From a virus: DNA of 54,631 nucleotides. A model generated the notes under the pieces. It had not been told where the DNA came from, made no database searches, and was given only the letters and a program-made list of their open reading frames with translations. This document shows, piece after piece, positions 47,155 through 54,631 of this stretch (the stretch's first letter is position 1; every line of letters begins with the position of its first letter). Location: IMG/VR virus record IMGVR_UViG_3300044712_001664, positions 1 to 54,631 of that record; one strand, 5' to 3'. Both the position numbers and the translations under genes were made by a program.

Positions 47155-48020
47155 GCGAACGCTGTCCTTAGCAGTGTAATTTCACCAAGACGTTGGCGTA
47201 TAAATTTCGCTACGTCTTTTGGTGTTTCGTACGTTACGCCATCAACTGTTGTGGACGAAGCCATCGGATTTGATTTAAGATTGTAGTATCCAACGGCCGC
47301 CGTCATCGTAAGTAGGTTAATGCTATGGTCGATGATCCATACAAAGATGTCAATATTGGACATATGCTCAACATCTGTTGTACCGTTTATTCCACGAATG
47401 ACAAACAGATTATCGTAAATCTGTTCTTCGATAGGATCAGGCAAAGCATCAGGATTTGCCGGTATAACGACGTTCGTCACAGACTGTACGTACATGAATT
47501 CATCTTCAATCTTGATGATATCGCCGGCCGAGAATACACCGGTAGTTGCACGTACAATACTGGAACCTTGCGTCAGTATTTCCTGTGTTACATCTGCAAC
47601 CTGCCATCCGCATGTTGGATCATGTACATCAGACCAAATGCCTTCAACCTTGATCGCACCGTCAGGATACCCTAACGAATTATTCTTCCAGTTCGAGTAC
47701 TGTAACGGCAAGCGCAATTTATTTGTTACCGGAGAGTTATGAGGATATTGGACAATCTTTGTAATGTCCAACAGTTGCCCATCGCCATTCGTGACACTGA
47801 TCAATTGCATCAGGTCTGCATCAAGAAATAGATCGATGCCCTTCGGTGTATCATAGGTCTTGGTAGCGTAAACAGGGTAGAAAGTGCGACTGCAAATTGC
47901 AGTAATCTCCGTTGTAACTTGACGAATAAGTTTCAACAGGAGTTTATCATCTACACTACGCGAACTACCTAAATAGGTAGTGCGTACATCCGCTACAGTC
48001 GCATATTCGCCGTATTCCAT
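47151..48020 (-). CDS. Head-tail connector, gp6-like (289 aa)
   Basis: YATVADVRTTYLGSSRSVDDKLLLKLIRQVTTEITAICSRTFYPVYATKTYDTP is the helical start common to gp6/gp15-type connector proteins. A long insertion with beta structure (about 130-215) makes it larger than the usual 100-200 residues. It likely docks below the portal. Confidence 0.7.
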   Translation of the reverse strand: MEYGEYATVADVRTTYLGSSRSVDDKLLLKLIRQVTTEITAICSRTFYPVYATKTYDTPKGIDLFLDADLMQLISVTNGDGQLLDITKIVQYPHNSPVTNKLRLPLQYSNWKNNSLGYPDGAIKVEGIWSDVHDPTCGWQVADVTQEILTQGSSIVRATTGVFSAGDIIKIEDEFMYVQSVTNVVIPANPDALPDPIEEQIYDNLFVIRGINGTTDVEHMSNIDIFVWIIDHSINLLTMTAAVGYYNLKSNPMASSTTVDGVTYETPKDVAKFIRQRLGEITLLRTAFA

Positions 48021-48715
48021 TATCCACGTACTCCAATGGTTTTATCGGAAACAAGTTCCTGATGGTTGGCCATAAATGCCGCGTGCACTTTATCATCAAC
48101 AAAAGTTATCGTGCTATGCGGAATGACAATGGAAGAGTCACAGTAGTGCAAAATGCCGGACTGTTCGCAAATGCGACCGAAGTACATATCTTCGGAAGGT
48201 TGGGCGTAGTCAGTCGGATATTCATACCGGAAGTAGGGCATCCGATGACCACGTTGCTGTAACTCAATAAAAACCCAGCGACGGATAGAGATTGCTGATG
48301 TTGAAACGATTGCGCATTCATACGTTGGTCCTAACTCGGGGGTGACCGACGCGTGGAGAGCTCCACCTTCCCGAATAAAAAATAGTGGGTCGTACGGTTC
48401 ACCCCGGCGATAAGCCAATGCACCAACAACACCTTCATTTGGATCATGAGCCGCAAAGCGACTAACTACATCCGCAGGGTATTTATGATCGCAGTCCAGC
48501 ATAACAAGCAAATCATTATCGTGTACAGAGTTCGCGAGGAAAGCTTTGGCGATTTCATTGCGTGCATAATCTGTCCTGCTGTACCCCAAACGCAAGTGTT
48601 TGTAACCATTAGCGCCGCAATGTTCTGCGACATCTAAGGCTGAATTAAAACACTGGTCATTAGCAGCACCAGTTCGTTCGCTCAAAATTGCATAAAACAC
48701 AGTGGACTTATTCAT
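48020..48715 (-). CDS. Glycosyltransferase, GT-A type (231 aa)
   Basis: MNKSTVFYAILSERTGAANDQCFNSALD..., DNDLLVMLDCDHKYPADVVSRFAAH (DCD as the metal-binding DxD), GALAYRRGEPYDPLFF and SEDMYFGRICEQSGI with FVDDKVHA fit a GT-A glycosyltransferase. It sits inside the head gene cluster, sharing a base with the connector gene. It may glycosylate a capsid or tail protein, or the host surface. No nucleotide-sugar synthesis gene is seen, so the donor would come from the host. Confidence 0.75.
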   Translation of the reverse strand: MNKSTVFYAILSERTGAANDQCFNSALDVAEHCGANGYKHLRLGYSRTDYARNEIAKAFLANSVHDNDLLVMLDCDHKYPADVVSRFAAHDPNEGVVGALAYRRGEPYDPLFFIREGGALHASVTPELGPTYECAIVSTSAISIRRWVFIELQQRGHRMPYFRYEYPTDYAQPSEDMYFGRICEQSGILHYCDSSIVIPHSTITFVDDKVHAAFMANHQELVSDKTIGVRG

Positions 48716-48914
48716 TGATAGGTTCCTCTGCCAAAATTAGACCGACATATAATGCCTTCAATTTATTTGTTTCGGTGATCATTAAAGCAATTCGTCGATC
48801 TTCCTCAGAGCGATCACCTGGTTTTTGTTGACGCAGCAATAGTTCGAGATCCTCGAGTTTTTCGAGGGTCACCTTTTGCGCACCATTCAACCGTTTGATA
48901 ATAGGAGCTGTCAT
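48708..48914 (-). CDS. Unknown small helical protein (68 aa)
   Basis: MTAPIIKRLNGAQKVTLEKLEDLELLLRQQKPGDRSEEDRRIALMITETNKLKALYVGLILAEEPINE. Helical hairpin pattern. It overlaps the glycosyltransferase gene. Function unknown. Confidence 0.65.
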   Translation of the reverse strand: MTAPIIKRLNGAQKVTLEKLEDLELLLRQQKPGDRSEEDRRIALMITETNKLKALYVGLILAEEPINE

Positions 48915-48930
48915 TGCAATTCCTTAGGTT

Positions 48931-48964
48931 GGGTTCCGGCCGTGAGGAGGAGCGACCGGAACCC
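48931..48964 (-). promoter_or_regulatory. Hairpin between head genes
   Basis: GGGTTCCGG (48931-48939) and CCGGAACCC (48956-48964) form a perfect 9-bp stem, extendable by three pairs past one mismatch. No T-run follows on the minus strand. Likely an mRNA-stabilising or processing hairpin that favours the upstream capsid messages. Confidence 0.5.
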
Positions 48965-48977
48965 TACCAATAAGTTG

Positions 48978-49361
48978 TTACATCGATGAACGCTTGAGGT
49001 TCATCAACATAACGATGAGATTGGCAGCAGCGCCGGTGCCGGCGACCGTTCCAATCGCGGCCTTGACATACCGCTTGGACGGCAGAACGTGATATTCAGT
49101 GACACTCTGGGCGGCCTGAGTGGCAACAACATTCGCGATGGTGTCGCCAGAGACGGTCGTAAAGGTGCCGTTGGTCGTATCACATTCAGTCAAAGTCAGC
49201 GGAAACGTACCGGCAGTCAGGACCTGAGCGCCAATAACAAGCTTCATCTCGCGCCGATTGATGCTGGCCGAAGGGGTCAGATCGACGACAGAACCTGCTA
49301 ATGCAGCGGAGGCTCCAGCAACATTAAGCAAGGTCTTCATCTCGTACATCTTTTGGTTCAT
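48978..49361 (-). CDS. Small head protein, capsid decoration candidate (127 aa)
   Basis: MNQKMYEMKTLLNVAGASAALAGSVVDLTPSASINRREMKLVIGAQVLTAGTFPLTLTECDTTNGTF... Small, beta-rich and Ala/Thr-rich, directly after the major capsid gene. Position and composition suggest a decoration or head-completion protein, but no family is recognised. Confidence 0.6.
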   Translation of the reverse strand: MNQKMYEMKTLLNVAGASAALAGSVVDLTPSASINRREMKLVIGAQVLTAGTFPLTLTECDTTNGTFTTVSGDTIANVVATQAAQSVTEYHVLPSKRYVKAAIGTVAGTGAAANLIVMLMNLKRSSM

Positions 49362-49396
49362 TGCATTACTCCTTATCGATAATCGAGTGGCTGAGT

Positions 49397-49418
49397 GACC
49401 GGGAGGTTAGTCCCGGTC
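49397..49418 (-). promoter_or_regulatory. Hairpin and short direct repeats after capsid gene
   Basis: GACCGGGA (49397-49404) and TCCCGGTC (49411-49418) pair perfectly around a 6-base loop. Direct repeats GAGTGGCTGAGTGA and GAGTGACTGAGTGA flank it. Without a T-run this is a weak terminator or an mRNA 3'-end stabiliser for the capsid message. Confidence 0.5.
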
Positions 49419-49439
49419 GATAGCCGAGTGACTGAGTGA

Positions 49440-50840
49440 TTAGGCAGCGATCTGCAGGATCTTCGCGCGCCAAGGCTGAAGCAAGCCAGCACCAACACGC
49501 TTGCGGGCGTAGATGGCGACCAGGTCACGCAGGCCGAGAACTTCGCGGAAGACTTCGATCGAGAGACCGACGCGATCGGCGATGTAATAGCCTTTGAGAT
49601 CGCCGAACAGCATGGGTTTGGAGTTGGCCGCAATGTCGGGCAGGAACTGCGATTTCTCAACGCCATAACCGAGCAGGGTCTGCGGAAGACCGCGGACGTA
49701 GTTGGTCAGGCCAGGAGCATCGGTAGTCTGCCACAAGGGGCGTTGCTGGGTGTCAGACAAGGCACGAACGGCGGAGTAGGTCGACTTGTTGGCGTACCAC
49801 TTCGCACCCATTTCGTACTGCGGAGGCAGGGCGGTTTCGATACCGAGGATACCCTTGGTAACGCCGGCGGAAGGAGCATTCGCAGCGCCCCAGGTCAGCG
49901 CAGAGGCATGACCGGAATTGACCAGCATACCATCGTTGGTACCATGGGCAACGGACGCGGCCGGGTGGGTGAAGATACCTTCGGGGGTACCGGCGCCGGC
50001 ACCGTTCCAGAACACATCTTCCTCACCGAGAGTGAAGGCTTCAGCGAAGAGTTCCGAGCAGTAGCCCAGCACGTCAAACGCATTGTCTTCCATCATCGAG
50101 CGGGTGATGAAGATGGTGGCGGAAGCCACATTGATCGGGATGTTCAGCCGACCGGCCACGGGGTTGGTGCTTTCCGGGATGTTGGACGCCGGAGCTTCAC
50201 CATTCCAGGAGAACCGAACGCCGCTGGTGTACTTCTGATCGGTGGTGTATTTCACCGCCGGGAAGCTGACCAGGTCGCTGCCAGTCGTAATGACGGTGGC
50301 GTTGGGGCGAACAGTCGCCATGGTGGCCATTTTCTTGATCAGTTCGGTACGATATTCGGGAGGCATCCAGAACCCGCCAGCTTCATCCTGCCCGACCTGC
50401 AGGATCTTCATTGCAGCGGCCTTCAGGCCACCGCGCCATTCGGCACCGAGCTTTGATTTGGCACGAATGTGCTGGGCGAAGGCATCCTGGTAAGCGGCCG
50501 ATTTGAGGACCTTCAAGCGCTTTTCACCTTCGGAGTCATACGCGGCCAGCTCGCCGGTATCATCCTGGGTCACGCCCTCGATCATGCCCTCACCGGGAGT
50601 CGCATCCCGATCAAACGTGCTGCGAACAGCGCTCTGGCCATTCGGAGCTTCGGACCAGGTTTTAAGCGCTTCCATGCGCACCTGGGTATCGATCTGCTCG
50701 CGAAGGGCTTCGGCCTCGGTAACAATGCTCTTGTAAGCGGCCATAGCTTCTGGAGTCCAGACGCCATCACCCTGAGCCTGTTCGATGCCAATCGCTTTCG
50801 CGCGCAATTCCTGCATCTTTAACTGCGATTTTGTTGCCAT
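49440..50840 (-). CDS. Major capsid protein, HK97 fold (466 aa)
   Basis: The N-terminal 90-110 residues are helical and charged (KMQELRAKAIGIEQ..., AYKSIVTEAEALREQIDTQVRMEALKTW), like the delta/scaffold domain removed by the protease. Mature-fold signatures: GGFWMPPEYRTELIKKMATMATVRPNATVITTGSDLVSFPAV, WNGEAPASNIPESTNPVAGRLNIPINVASATIFITRSMMEDNAFDV, EEDVFWNGAGAGTPEGIFT. It forms the icosahedral shell. Transcribed with the protease from the promoter at 51616-51644. Confidence 0.95.
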   Translation of the reverse strand: MATKSQLKMQELRAKAIGIEQAQGDGVWTPEAMAAYKSIVTEAEALREQIDTQVRMEALKTWSEAPNGQSAVRSTFDRDATPGEGMIEGVTQDDTGELAAYDSEGEKRLKVLKSAAYQDAFAQHIRAKSKLGAEWRGGLKAAAMKILQVGQDEAGGFWMPPEYRTELIKKMATMATVRPNATVITTGSDLVSFPAVKYTTDQKYTSGVRFSWNGEAPASNIPESTNPVAGRLNIPINVASATIFITRSMMEDNAFDVLGYCSELFAEAFTLGEEDVFWNGAGAGTPEGIFTHPAASVAHGTNDGMLVNSGHASALTWGAANAPSAGVTKGILGIETALPPQYEMGAKWYANKSTYSAVRALSDTQQRPLWQTTDAPGLTNYVRGLPQTLLGYGVEKSQFLPDIAANSKPMLFGDLKGYYIADRVGLSIEVFREVLGLRDLVAIYARKRVGAGLLQPWRAKILQIAA

Positions 50841-50843
50841 TTT

Positions 50844-51587
50844 TTACTCTCCAAAAATTAGCGAATGTGCGAAAATCGACTGGGCTTTCTGCACCATTGC
50901 CCGCACCTGCGCATCAGGCGCCTCTGGGATCCGGACATTCAGACCCAATGATTTAAAATGTTCCACGGTACCGACCATGCGATGCTCACAAGGAGCGTCG
51001 GTCAGTGCCGATGCAAACCAAGGCCAGGTTTTAAGAAACGCGGATTTGCCATGCTCTTCACGCTCAACATATTGCGCAGCGGAGTCACTGGACGTACCAA
51101 TAACACCTTCTTCGATCAGCATGTCAACTGCTTTGCGATACACATGGGCCCTGTCAAGATGCGACAATGCCCACCGTCCAAGATCGTCATCACCCCACTC
51201 TACCGTTTTCCCGATAACAGGATCGGCTTTCATTGTGCGATCTTGGGCGTGGTCCCATGTCAAAGGCCGGGGAGTGTGACCAAGGACGCCGTCCCAAAAG
51301 TTTGTTGTGCTTTTGAAGTATTCGGCTTCAAGGTCGGTTTTCTGCGGGTTGCCCCAGAGAAAGATATAATGATGAATCGTGTCTGGGGAGACAAACTTCG
51401 CAGCTAGCGTTTTGCGCATTTGCGCGTCCGGCATGACAAGACCAATTGACTTTGCGTAACGAAGATCCAATGACTTAGTCGGTTTGTCCGAAGGCATGTC
51501 GACTAATTGAGCGCCGCAATCTGGGCATACGCCCGCGTCGGTTGGTGTAACATCTTTATTGCAATCTTTACACGTAACGGTATCCAT
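50844..51587 (-). CDS. Prohead protease with N-terminal zinc ribbon (247 aa)
   Basis: MDTVTCKDCNKDVTPTDAGVCPDCGAQL is a four-Cys zinc ribbon at residues 6-24. The rest (HHYIFLWGNPQKTDLEAEYFK..., LTWDHAQDRTM, RWALSHLDRAHVYRKAVDMLIEEGVIGTSSDSAAQYVEREEHG, WPWFASALTDAPCEHRM) matches the phage serine protease pattern, with His and Ser candidates in TWDHAQ and GTSSDS. It cuts the capsid N-terminus. Directly upstream of the capsid gene. The zinc ribbon is an unusual addition. Confidence 0.75.
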   Translation of the reverse strand: MDTVTCKDCNKDVTPTDAGVCPDCGAQLVDMPSDKPTKSLDLRYAKSIGLVMPDAQMRKTLAAKFVSPDTIHHYIFLWGNPQKTDLEAEYFKSTTNFWDGVLGHTPRPLTWDHAQDRTMKADPVIGKTVEWGDDDLGRWALSHLDRAHVYRKAVDMLIEEGVIGTSSDSAAQYVEREEHGKSAFLKTWPWFASALTDAPCEHRMVGTVEHFKSLGLNVRIPEAPDAQVRAMVQKAQSIFAHSLIFGE

Positions 51588-51615
51588 ATTTTCTCCATGC
51601 GGAACCCATGTACTA

Positions 51616-51644
51616 ATTATAACATGTTTTCCTGTAAAAGTAAA
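51616..51644 (-). promoter_or_regulatory. Leftward late promoter of protease-capsid operon
   Basis: On the minus strand TTTACT (51644-51639), 17 bases and TATAAT (51621-51616). The 17 bases at 51614-51630 equal 1634-1650 exactly. It lies in the only sizeable gap (51588-51674) of the head cluster and would boost capsid production. Confidence 0.68.
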
Positions 51645-51674
51645 CAGGCAGTATTTACACGGTTTTAACCTGTT

Positions 51675-52175
51675 TTAATCTTGCTCACTCTGAAATGCTT
51701 TAACAACTGCACGACCTACCCATTCATTTACGACTGCTTCCATTTCATTTACCACCTCTTGCGTATACTCACGCGGATCGATACCAGGATGGTGTACTTT
51801 ACTTCTGTACATCATAACGTCACCCCATAAAAACGCAAGTTCACCAGGGTTTGACGGCTTAGGTTCAATCATATAACCAGTTTGAAAATCTCCATCAAAC
51901 CCAGTACCTTCATCGACCCATTTAAATACATTATCATCTGACGTTATTTCAAATGAAAACGTATGAGCAACGGGGTCTTCGTGGTATAATAAATTGAACT
52001 TTACATCTCGGGACCATCCACCTATTTCTTGGTTCAACCGATCTAACGCATGTTTACCGAGTTTGCGCACTACTTCACTAACAGCAGTGTTTACTTTTAT
52101 GGTAACAGCATCGTTACCAACGTACTCATTGAGCACATCTATAACAGGCGTTAAATCGTAAACAAGACTAGCCAT
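51675..52175 (-). CDS. HK97 gp10-like neck / tail completion protein (166 aa)
   Basis: MASLVYDLTPVIDVLNEYVGNDAVTIKVNTAVSEVVRKLGKHALDRLNQ..., VFKWVDEGTG and KVHHPGIDPREYTQEVV; the HPGI-P motif near the end is the signature of HK97 gp10-like proteins. Unusually placed between portal and protease rather than after the capsid. It overlaps the portal gene by 8 bases. Confidence 0.78.
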   Translation of the reverse strand: MASLVYDLTPVIDVLNEYVGNDAVTIKVNTAVSEVVRKLGKHALDRLNQEIGGWSRDVKFNLLYHEDPVAHTFSFEITSDDNVFKWVDEGTGFDGDFQTGYMIEPKPSNPGELAFLWGDVMMYRSKVHHPGIDPREYTQEVVNEMEAVVNEWVGRAVVKAFQSEQD

Positions 52176-53673
52176 CGATTACCCGTAAATGCACTGGCGT
52201 ATGTAACCATCTGAATTCCGAGATCCGTTCGGGATGACCCTCACGAGTACGTTTGGCCGCAAATGCTTTAAATTGCTTCTTTTCTAATTGTACCGCGGGG
52301 TCTTCACCTGCATCCTCTACTGCCGTATCATTACCTAGTTGGGCATCAGTACCCATAGCAGTGTCTTCGCCGAGAATATCGTTTGCAACTTCATCAGCAT
52401 TTGCCCCGGTTGGAATGCCGCCCGAATTAATGCCGGTGACAGGACCGACATACACAGGTTTGTTGTCGATCGGATCCATATCCAATTCCTGCAGTGCTTG
52501 ATCACGCGTAAAGATATTCGCGCGAGCGGCGGAAACAGCACGGCGAAATGCCAGGTCGCGGTTTTCTTGCAACGCATTGACCTTTTTGGTCATGAATGAA
52601 CATTGGAAATGCGGGTTGATGGTGTAACCGGTTTCGGTTGGTTCACGAAGCATTTGTACTTGAAACTGTTCTGCCAAAATTTCCCATTGTGGTGATACCC
52701 ATTCTTCATACCAGGCCTTGCGCGCTTCCTGATAATTGGTGAATGTCGATGCGTTGAGACCAACTTTTGCACCTAAGAGCATTGGCGGAATTTGATACCC
52801 CATGCAGATGCGAGCCTCAATGCGCCCGTCAAGATCGGGAAACGCCATATCGTTAAAATTCATGCTGGTGTTTTGATACGTAGCACCGCGACCAAGAACG
52901 GCGATGTCATTCCAATTTTCAACACCGCCGTGCTGCACTTTCCACCGCGACCGAATGCGCTCAGCTTCAATGTCATCCAAGTCCTGGTCAGTAGTGAGTA
53001 AACCGGAGAACCTGGCACCTTGCATGATGAATGAGAACAGAAACTGGCTCATTCCGTTATCGACGCCGATATCCTTAAGCACAGCCATTGTCGGCGAATA
53101 ACCTTTGAGCATTGGGAAACGAGGGTCGAAGTATTGGAAAAGCAGGATGTTGTCGATGTCAATGTCTTGCGGCGGGAGACCATATGGTTGATAACGAACA
53201 GCGCGTAATGGGCGACCAGGACCACGAAGGAATGAACACCAATCAGGTCGCATGGGCCACAAGTGGATCGGTTCGCCGACGTTGTTACGCTCAATTTCCC
53301 AGCAGGAGAAACCGGCAATGTCTAGGTACACTTGCGTGGCTTGCCAAAATTGTTTTTCGCTCATTCGCTCGTTCGGGGACCGAAGCACTTCCATAATGCG
53401 ATTGCGGCGAACCACAGTCGGTTGCTCATGTGCAGTGTTATACAACCACAATGGTGCAGAACTCACTGCACGCATACGTTTATCGATACATGCATAAACC
53501 AACGTATTGGTCGCAAACCCCTGTTGCATGAGGCCATATGCATTTGGCGTTACATACTGAGGTGTCTGTTGCTCATACAGCGGATATTGCGCTGCAAATG
53601 CATTTGACCGTGGTTTGTCGGGCCGATATGCCTCGTATCCGTTGTAATTCGTTAGACTATCCCAGTATGCCAT
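52168..53673 (-). CDS. Portal protein (501 aa)
   Basis: NTLVYACIDKRMRAVSSAPLWLYN, GFSCWEIERNNVGEPIHLWPMRPDWC, GLNASTFTNYQEARKAWYEEWVSPQWEILAEQF and SAARANIFTRDQALQELDMDP are standard blocks of HK97/SPP1-type portals. The dodecameric ring at one capsid vertex is the DNA channel and docks the terminase. ATG at 53673 after GGAGATGG. C-terminal 90 residues are acidic and variable. Confidence 0.94.
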   Translation of the reverse strand: MAYWDSLTNYNGYEAYRPDKPRSNAFAAQYPLYEQQTPQYVTPNAYGLMQQGFATNTLVYACIDKRMRAVSSAPLWLYNTAHEQPTVVRRNRIMEVLRSPNERMSEKQFWQATQVYLDIAGFSCWEIERNNVGEPIHLWPMRPDWCSFLRGPGRPLRAVRYQPYGLPPQDIDIDNILLFQYFDPRFPMLKGYSPTMAVLKDIGVDNGMSQFLFSFIMQGARFSGLLTTDQDLDDIEAERIRSRWKVQHGGVENWNDIAVLGRGATYQNTSMNFNDMAFPDLDGRIEARICMGYQIPPMLLGAKVGLNASTFTNYQEARKAWYEEWVSPQWEILAEQFQVQMLREPTETGYTINPHFQCSFMTKKVNALQENRDLAFRRAVSAARANIFTRDQALQELDMDPIDNKPVYVGPVTGINSGGIPTGANADEVANDILGEDTAMGTDAQLGNDTAVEDAGEDPAVQLEKKQFKAFAAKRTREGHPERISEFRWLHTPVHLRVIDG

Positions 53674-53974
53674 TTATCCATCTCCGCAGTTTTTGTTTAA
53701 ACGATAATTTCGCGGCCAATTCCTTGTGGGCATCGCGCAAACGTTCGCGTTCAAGAAAAGTAGATTGCAGACCAATCATACTTTCGTCAATCAATTCCAC
53801 GCGTGCTGGACCGGTGCCGCCAATCATCCACATACGGAGCGCTGCTTTCGCATACTCAATACGTGGATCTGCAAATACGTGGTTCCATTCGGCATCGCGC
53901 AACCATCCGCGTCCTTCGATCCATACGCCATATGTCAGTGGAGGAATGCCTGGCATTGCAGGTTTATTTTCCAT
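53657..53974 (-). CDS. Unknown protein between terminase and portal (105 aa)
   Basis: GGAAGG is well spaced from the ATG at 53974 (MENKPAMPGIPPLTYGVWIEGRGWLRDAEWNHVFADPRIEYAKAALRMW). A Trp-rich N-terminal half recalls small proteins that recognise surface features; the C-terminus is helical and basic (RDAHKELAAKLSFKQKLRRWINGIL). It overlaps the portal gene by 17 bases. Function unknown. Confidence 0.68.
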   Translation of the reverse strand: MENKPAMPGIPPLTYGVWIEGRGWLRDAEWNHVFADPRIEYAKAALRMWMIGGTGPARVELIDESMIGLQSTFLERERLRDAHKELAAKLSFKQKLRRWINGILG

Positions 53975-53976
53975 TG

Positions 53977-54631
53977 TCAACCTTCCGTTATAGTCTCAGG
54001 TTTCGGCTCTTCACCGCCAACCCATATCTGAACTCTTGCGTACTTGCGACCAAACCACGCAAGTGCCGCAGCAATAACAATATCATCATGCCCATGGCCC
54101 GTTGCCGCTACACGCCAAACCCCCGAAGCTAATTTGGTCGAAACAAATGCTTCAAATTGGTGTTTGGTTTCTGGGTGAGGTTGGAATTGCAGGTTTGCTT
54201 CGTGAATGGCTTCATACAAGTCGGCCATGATGTCGGCCTTGGACTTGTTTTGAGTGGAAAATGGGTGCACATAAATGCCGAGTTTCTTTAGTTCTTCGAT
54301 ATTCACAGACCCAATACTATTGCTTTCGGCAACTACTGTCTTGATGCCCCACTTTTTGCAACGGTCCGCAACGCGGCGACGAATGACACCCCAAGAAAGT
54401 TTATTGAGATGTAATAGGTCAACTTGTTTGTTCGCGGTGATATCAAAAACGAAAAGGTCGGTAAAATCATTTTCGCGCCCCCAATCGAGGCCTGCTGCAT
54501 ATTTGTGCGTTGGGTCATATTCTGCATGGGCCGGAGCTCCGAAGTTATTGGACATATTCCCGAAGTATGATTCGCCAGAGACGAGGAAACAAGACTCCGG
54601 ATCTTCGGGATACTCTTGAATGAAGAGTCGT
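53977..54631 (-). CDS. terL: Terminase large subunit, C-terminal part (nuclease domain)
   Basis: Codons 311-485 of TerL lie at 54504-53977; bases 54505-54631 repeat codons already present at the left edge. This is the RNase H-like nuclease domain: LDWGRENDFTD (Asp317), VVAES (Glu370) and GHGHDD (Asp450/451) supply the three acidic clusters expected of a TerL nuclease. The stop codon lies 3-5 bases before the ATG of the next leftward gene, in a continuous packaging operon. Length is normal for the family. Confidence 0.95.
   Translation of the reverse strand, partial: RLFIQEYPEDPESCFLVSGESYFGNMSNNFGAPAHAEYDPTHKYAAGLDWGRENDFTDLFVFDITANKQVDLLHLNKLSWGVIRRRVADRCKKWGIKTVVAESNSIGSVNIEELKKLGIYVHPFSTQNKSKADIMADLYEAIHEANLQFQPHPETKHQFEAFVSTKLASGVWRVAATGHGHDDIVIAAALAWFGRKYARVQIWVGGEEPKPETITEG
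54505..54631. repeat. Terminal direct repeat, right copy
   Basis: Exact copy of bases 1-127. Joining position 54504 to position 1 restores one uninterrupted terminase reading frame of 485 codons. True virion ends (cos, pac or terminal repeat) cannot be read from this. Confidence 0.95.

Overview
The window is a complete, circularly assembled genome of a tailed double-stranded DNA phage (Caudoviricetes, siphovirus-like). The first 127 bases are repeated exactly at the end (54505-54631), so the unique circle is 54,504 bp and the large terminase gene is cut by the arbitrary contig ends. Tail type is inferred from a 1601-residue tape measure protein, a major tail protein, a frameshifted tail-assembly chaperone pair and no sheath gene. 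I see no integrase, partition gene or obvious repressor, so a lytic lifestyle is likely. The host is not determined. AGGAG ribosome binding sites, a GH25 lysozyme, a second glycosidase-like lysis gene and a PKD-like tail protein are compatible with a Gram-positive or Chloroflexota-type host, but this is weak inference.

Layout: the genome has two opposed arms. The right-going arm (about 2.1-31.3 kb) carries early and middle genes. The left-going arm (31.35-54.6 kb, continuing through position 1 to 1603) carries lysis, tail, head and packaging genes. They converge on a strong terminator at 31317-31346 and diverge from a control region at 1604-2122.

Right arm: 2.1-9.2 kb holds small unrecognised proteins in an RNA-rich array. 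Three type II hammerhead ribozymes (3644-3725, 8472-8535, 9234-9283) separate its transcription units. Six copies of a covarying hairpin with an invariant TAGGGGG loop sit just upstream of ribosome binding sites. Three proteins with a shared core (3758, 9326, 13928) follow leaders with ribozymes or hairpins. 10.7-17 kb holds more accessory genes, including small membrane proteins and a lipoprotein, plus a group of compact tRNA-like genes. 17.2-31.3 kb is the replication and nucleotide module: SF1 helicase, tRNA-Asn, a putative ssDNA-binding protein, family A DNA polymerase, dimeric dUTPase-like enzyme, dNMP kinase fusion, dCMP deaminase, thymidylate-synthase-family enzyme with a dCMP-type Asp, DUF932 protein, methyltransferase, primase-helicase, RecB/Cas4-like nuclease, GIY-YIG nuclease, MazG-like protein and a ThyX-like protein.

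Left arm, in transcription order: TerS, TerL, small protein, portal, HK97 gp10-like protein, protease, HK97-fold capsid, small head proteins, glycosyltransferase, connector, tail terminator, major tail protein, chaperone G/GT, tape measure, tail tip, fibre, two peptidoglycan/glycan hydrolases, and small membrane proteins that include holin and spanin-like candidates.

The most unusual content is regulatory RNA: ribozymes, covarying leader hairpins, Shine-Dalgarno-sequestering hairpins and reduced tRNAs. Paired CATGAC-N4-GTCATG operators and a long two-copy inverted repeat add DNA-level control.
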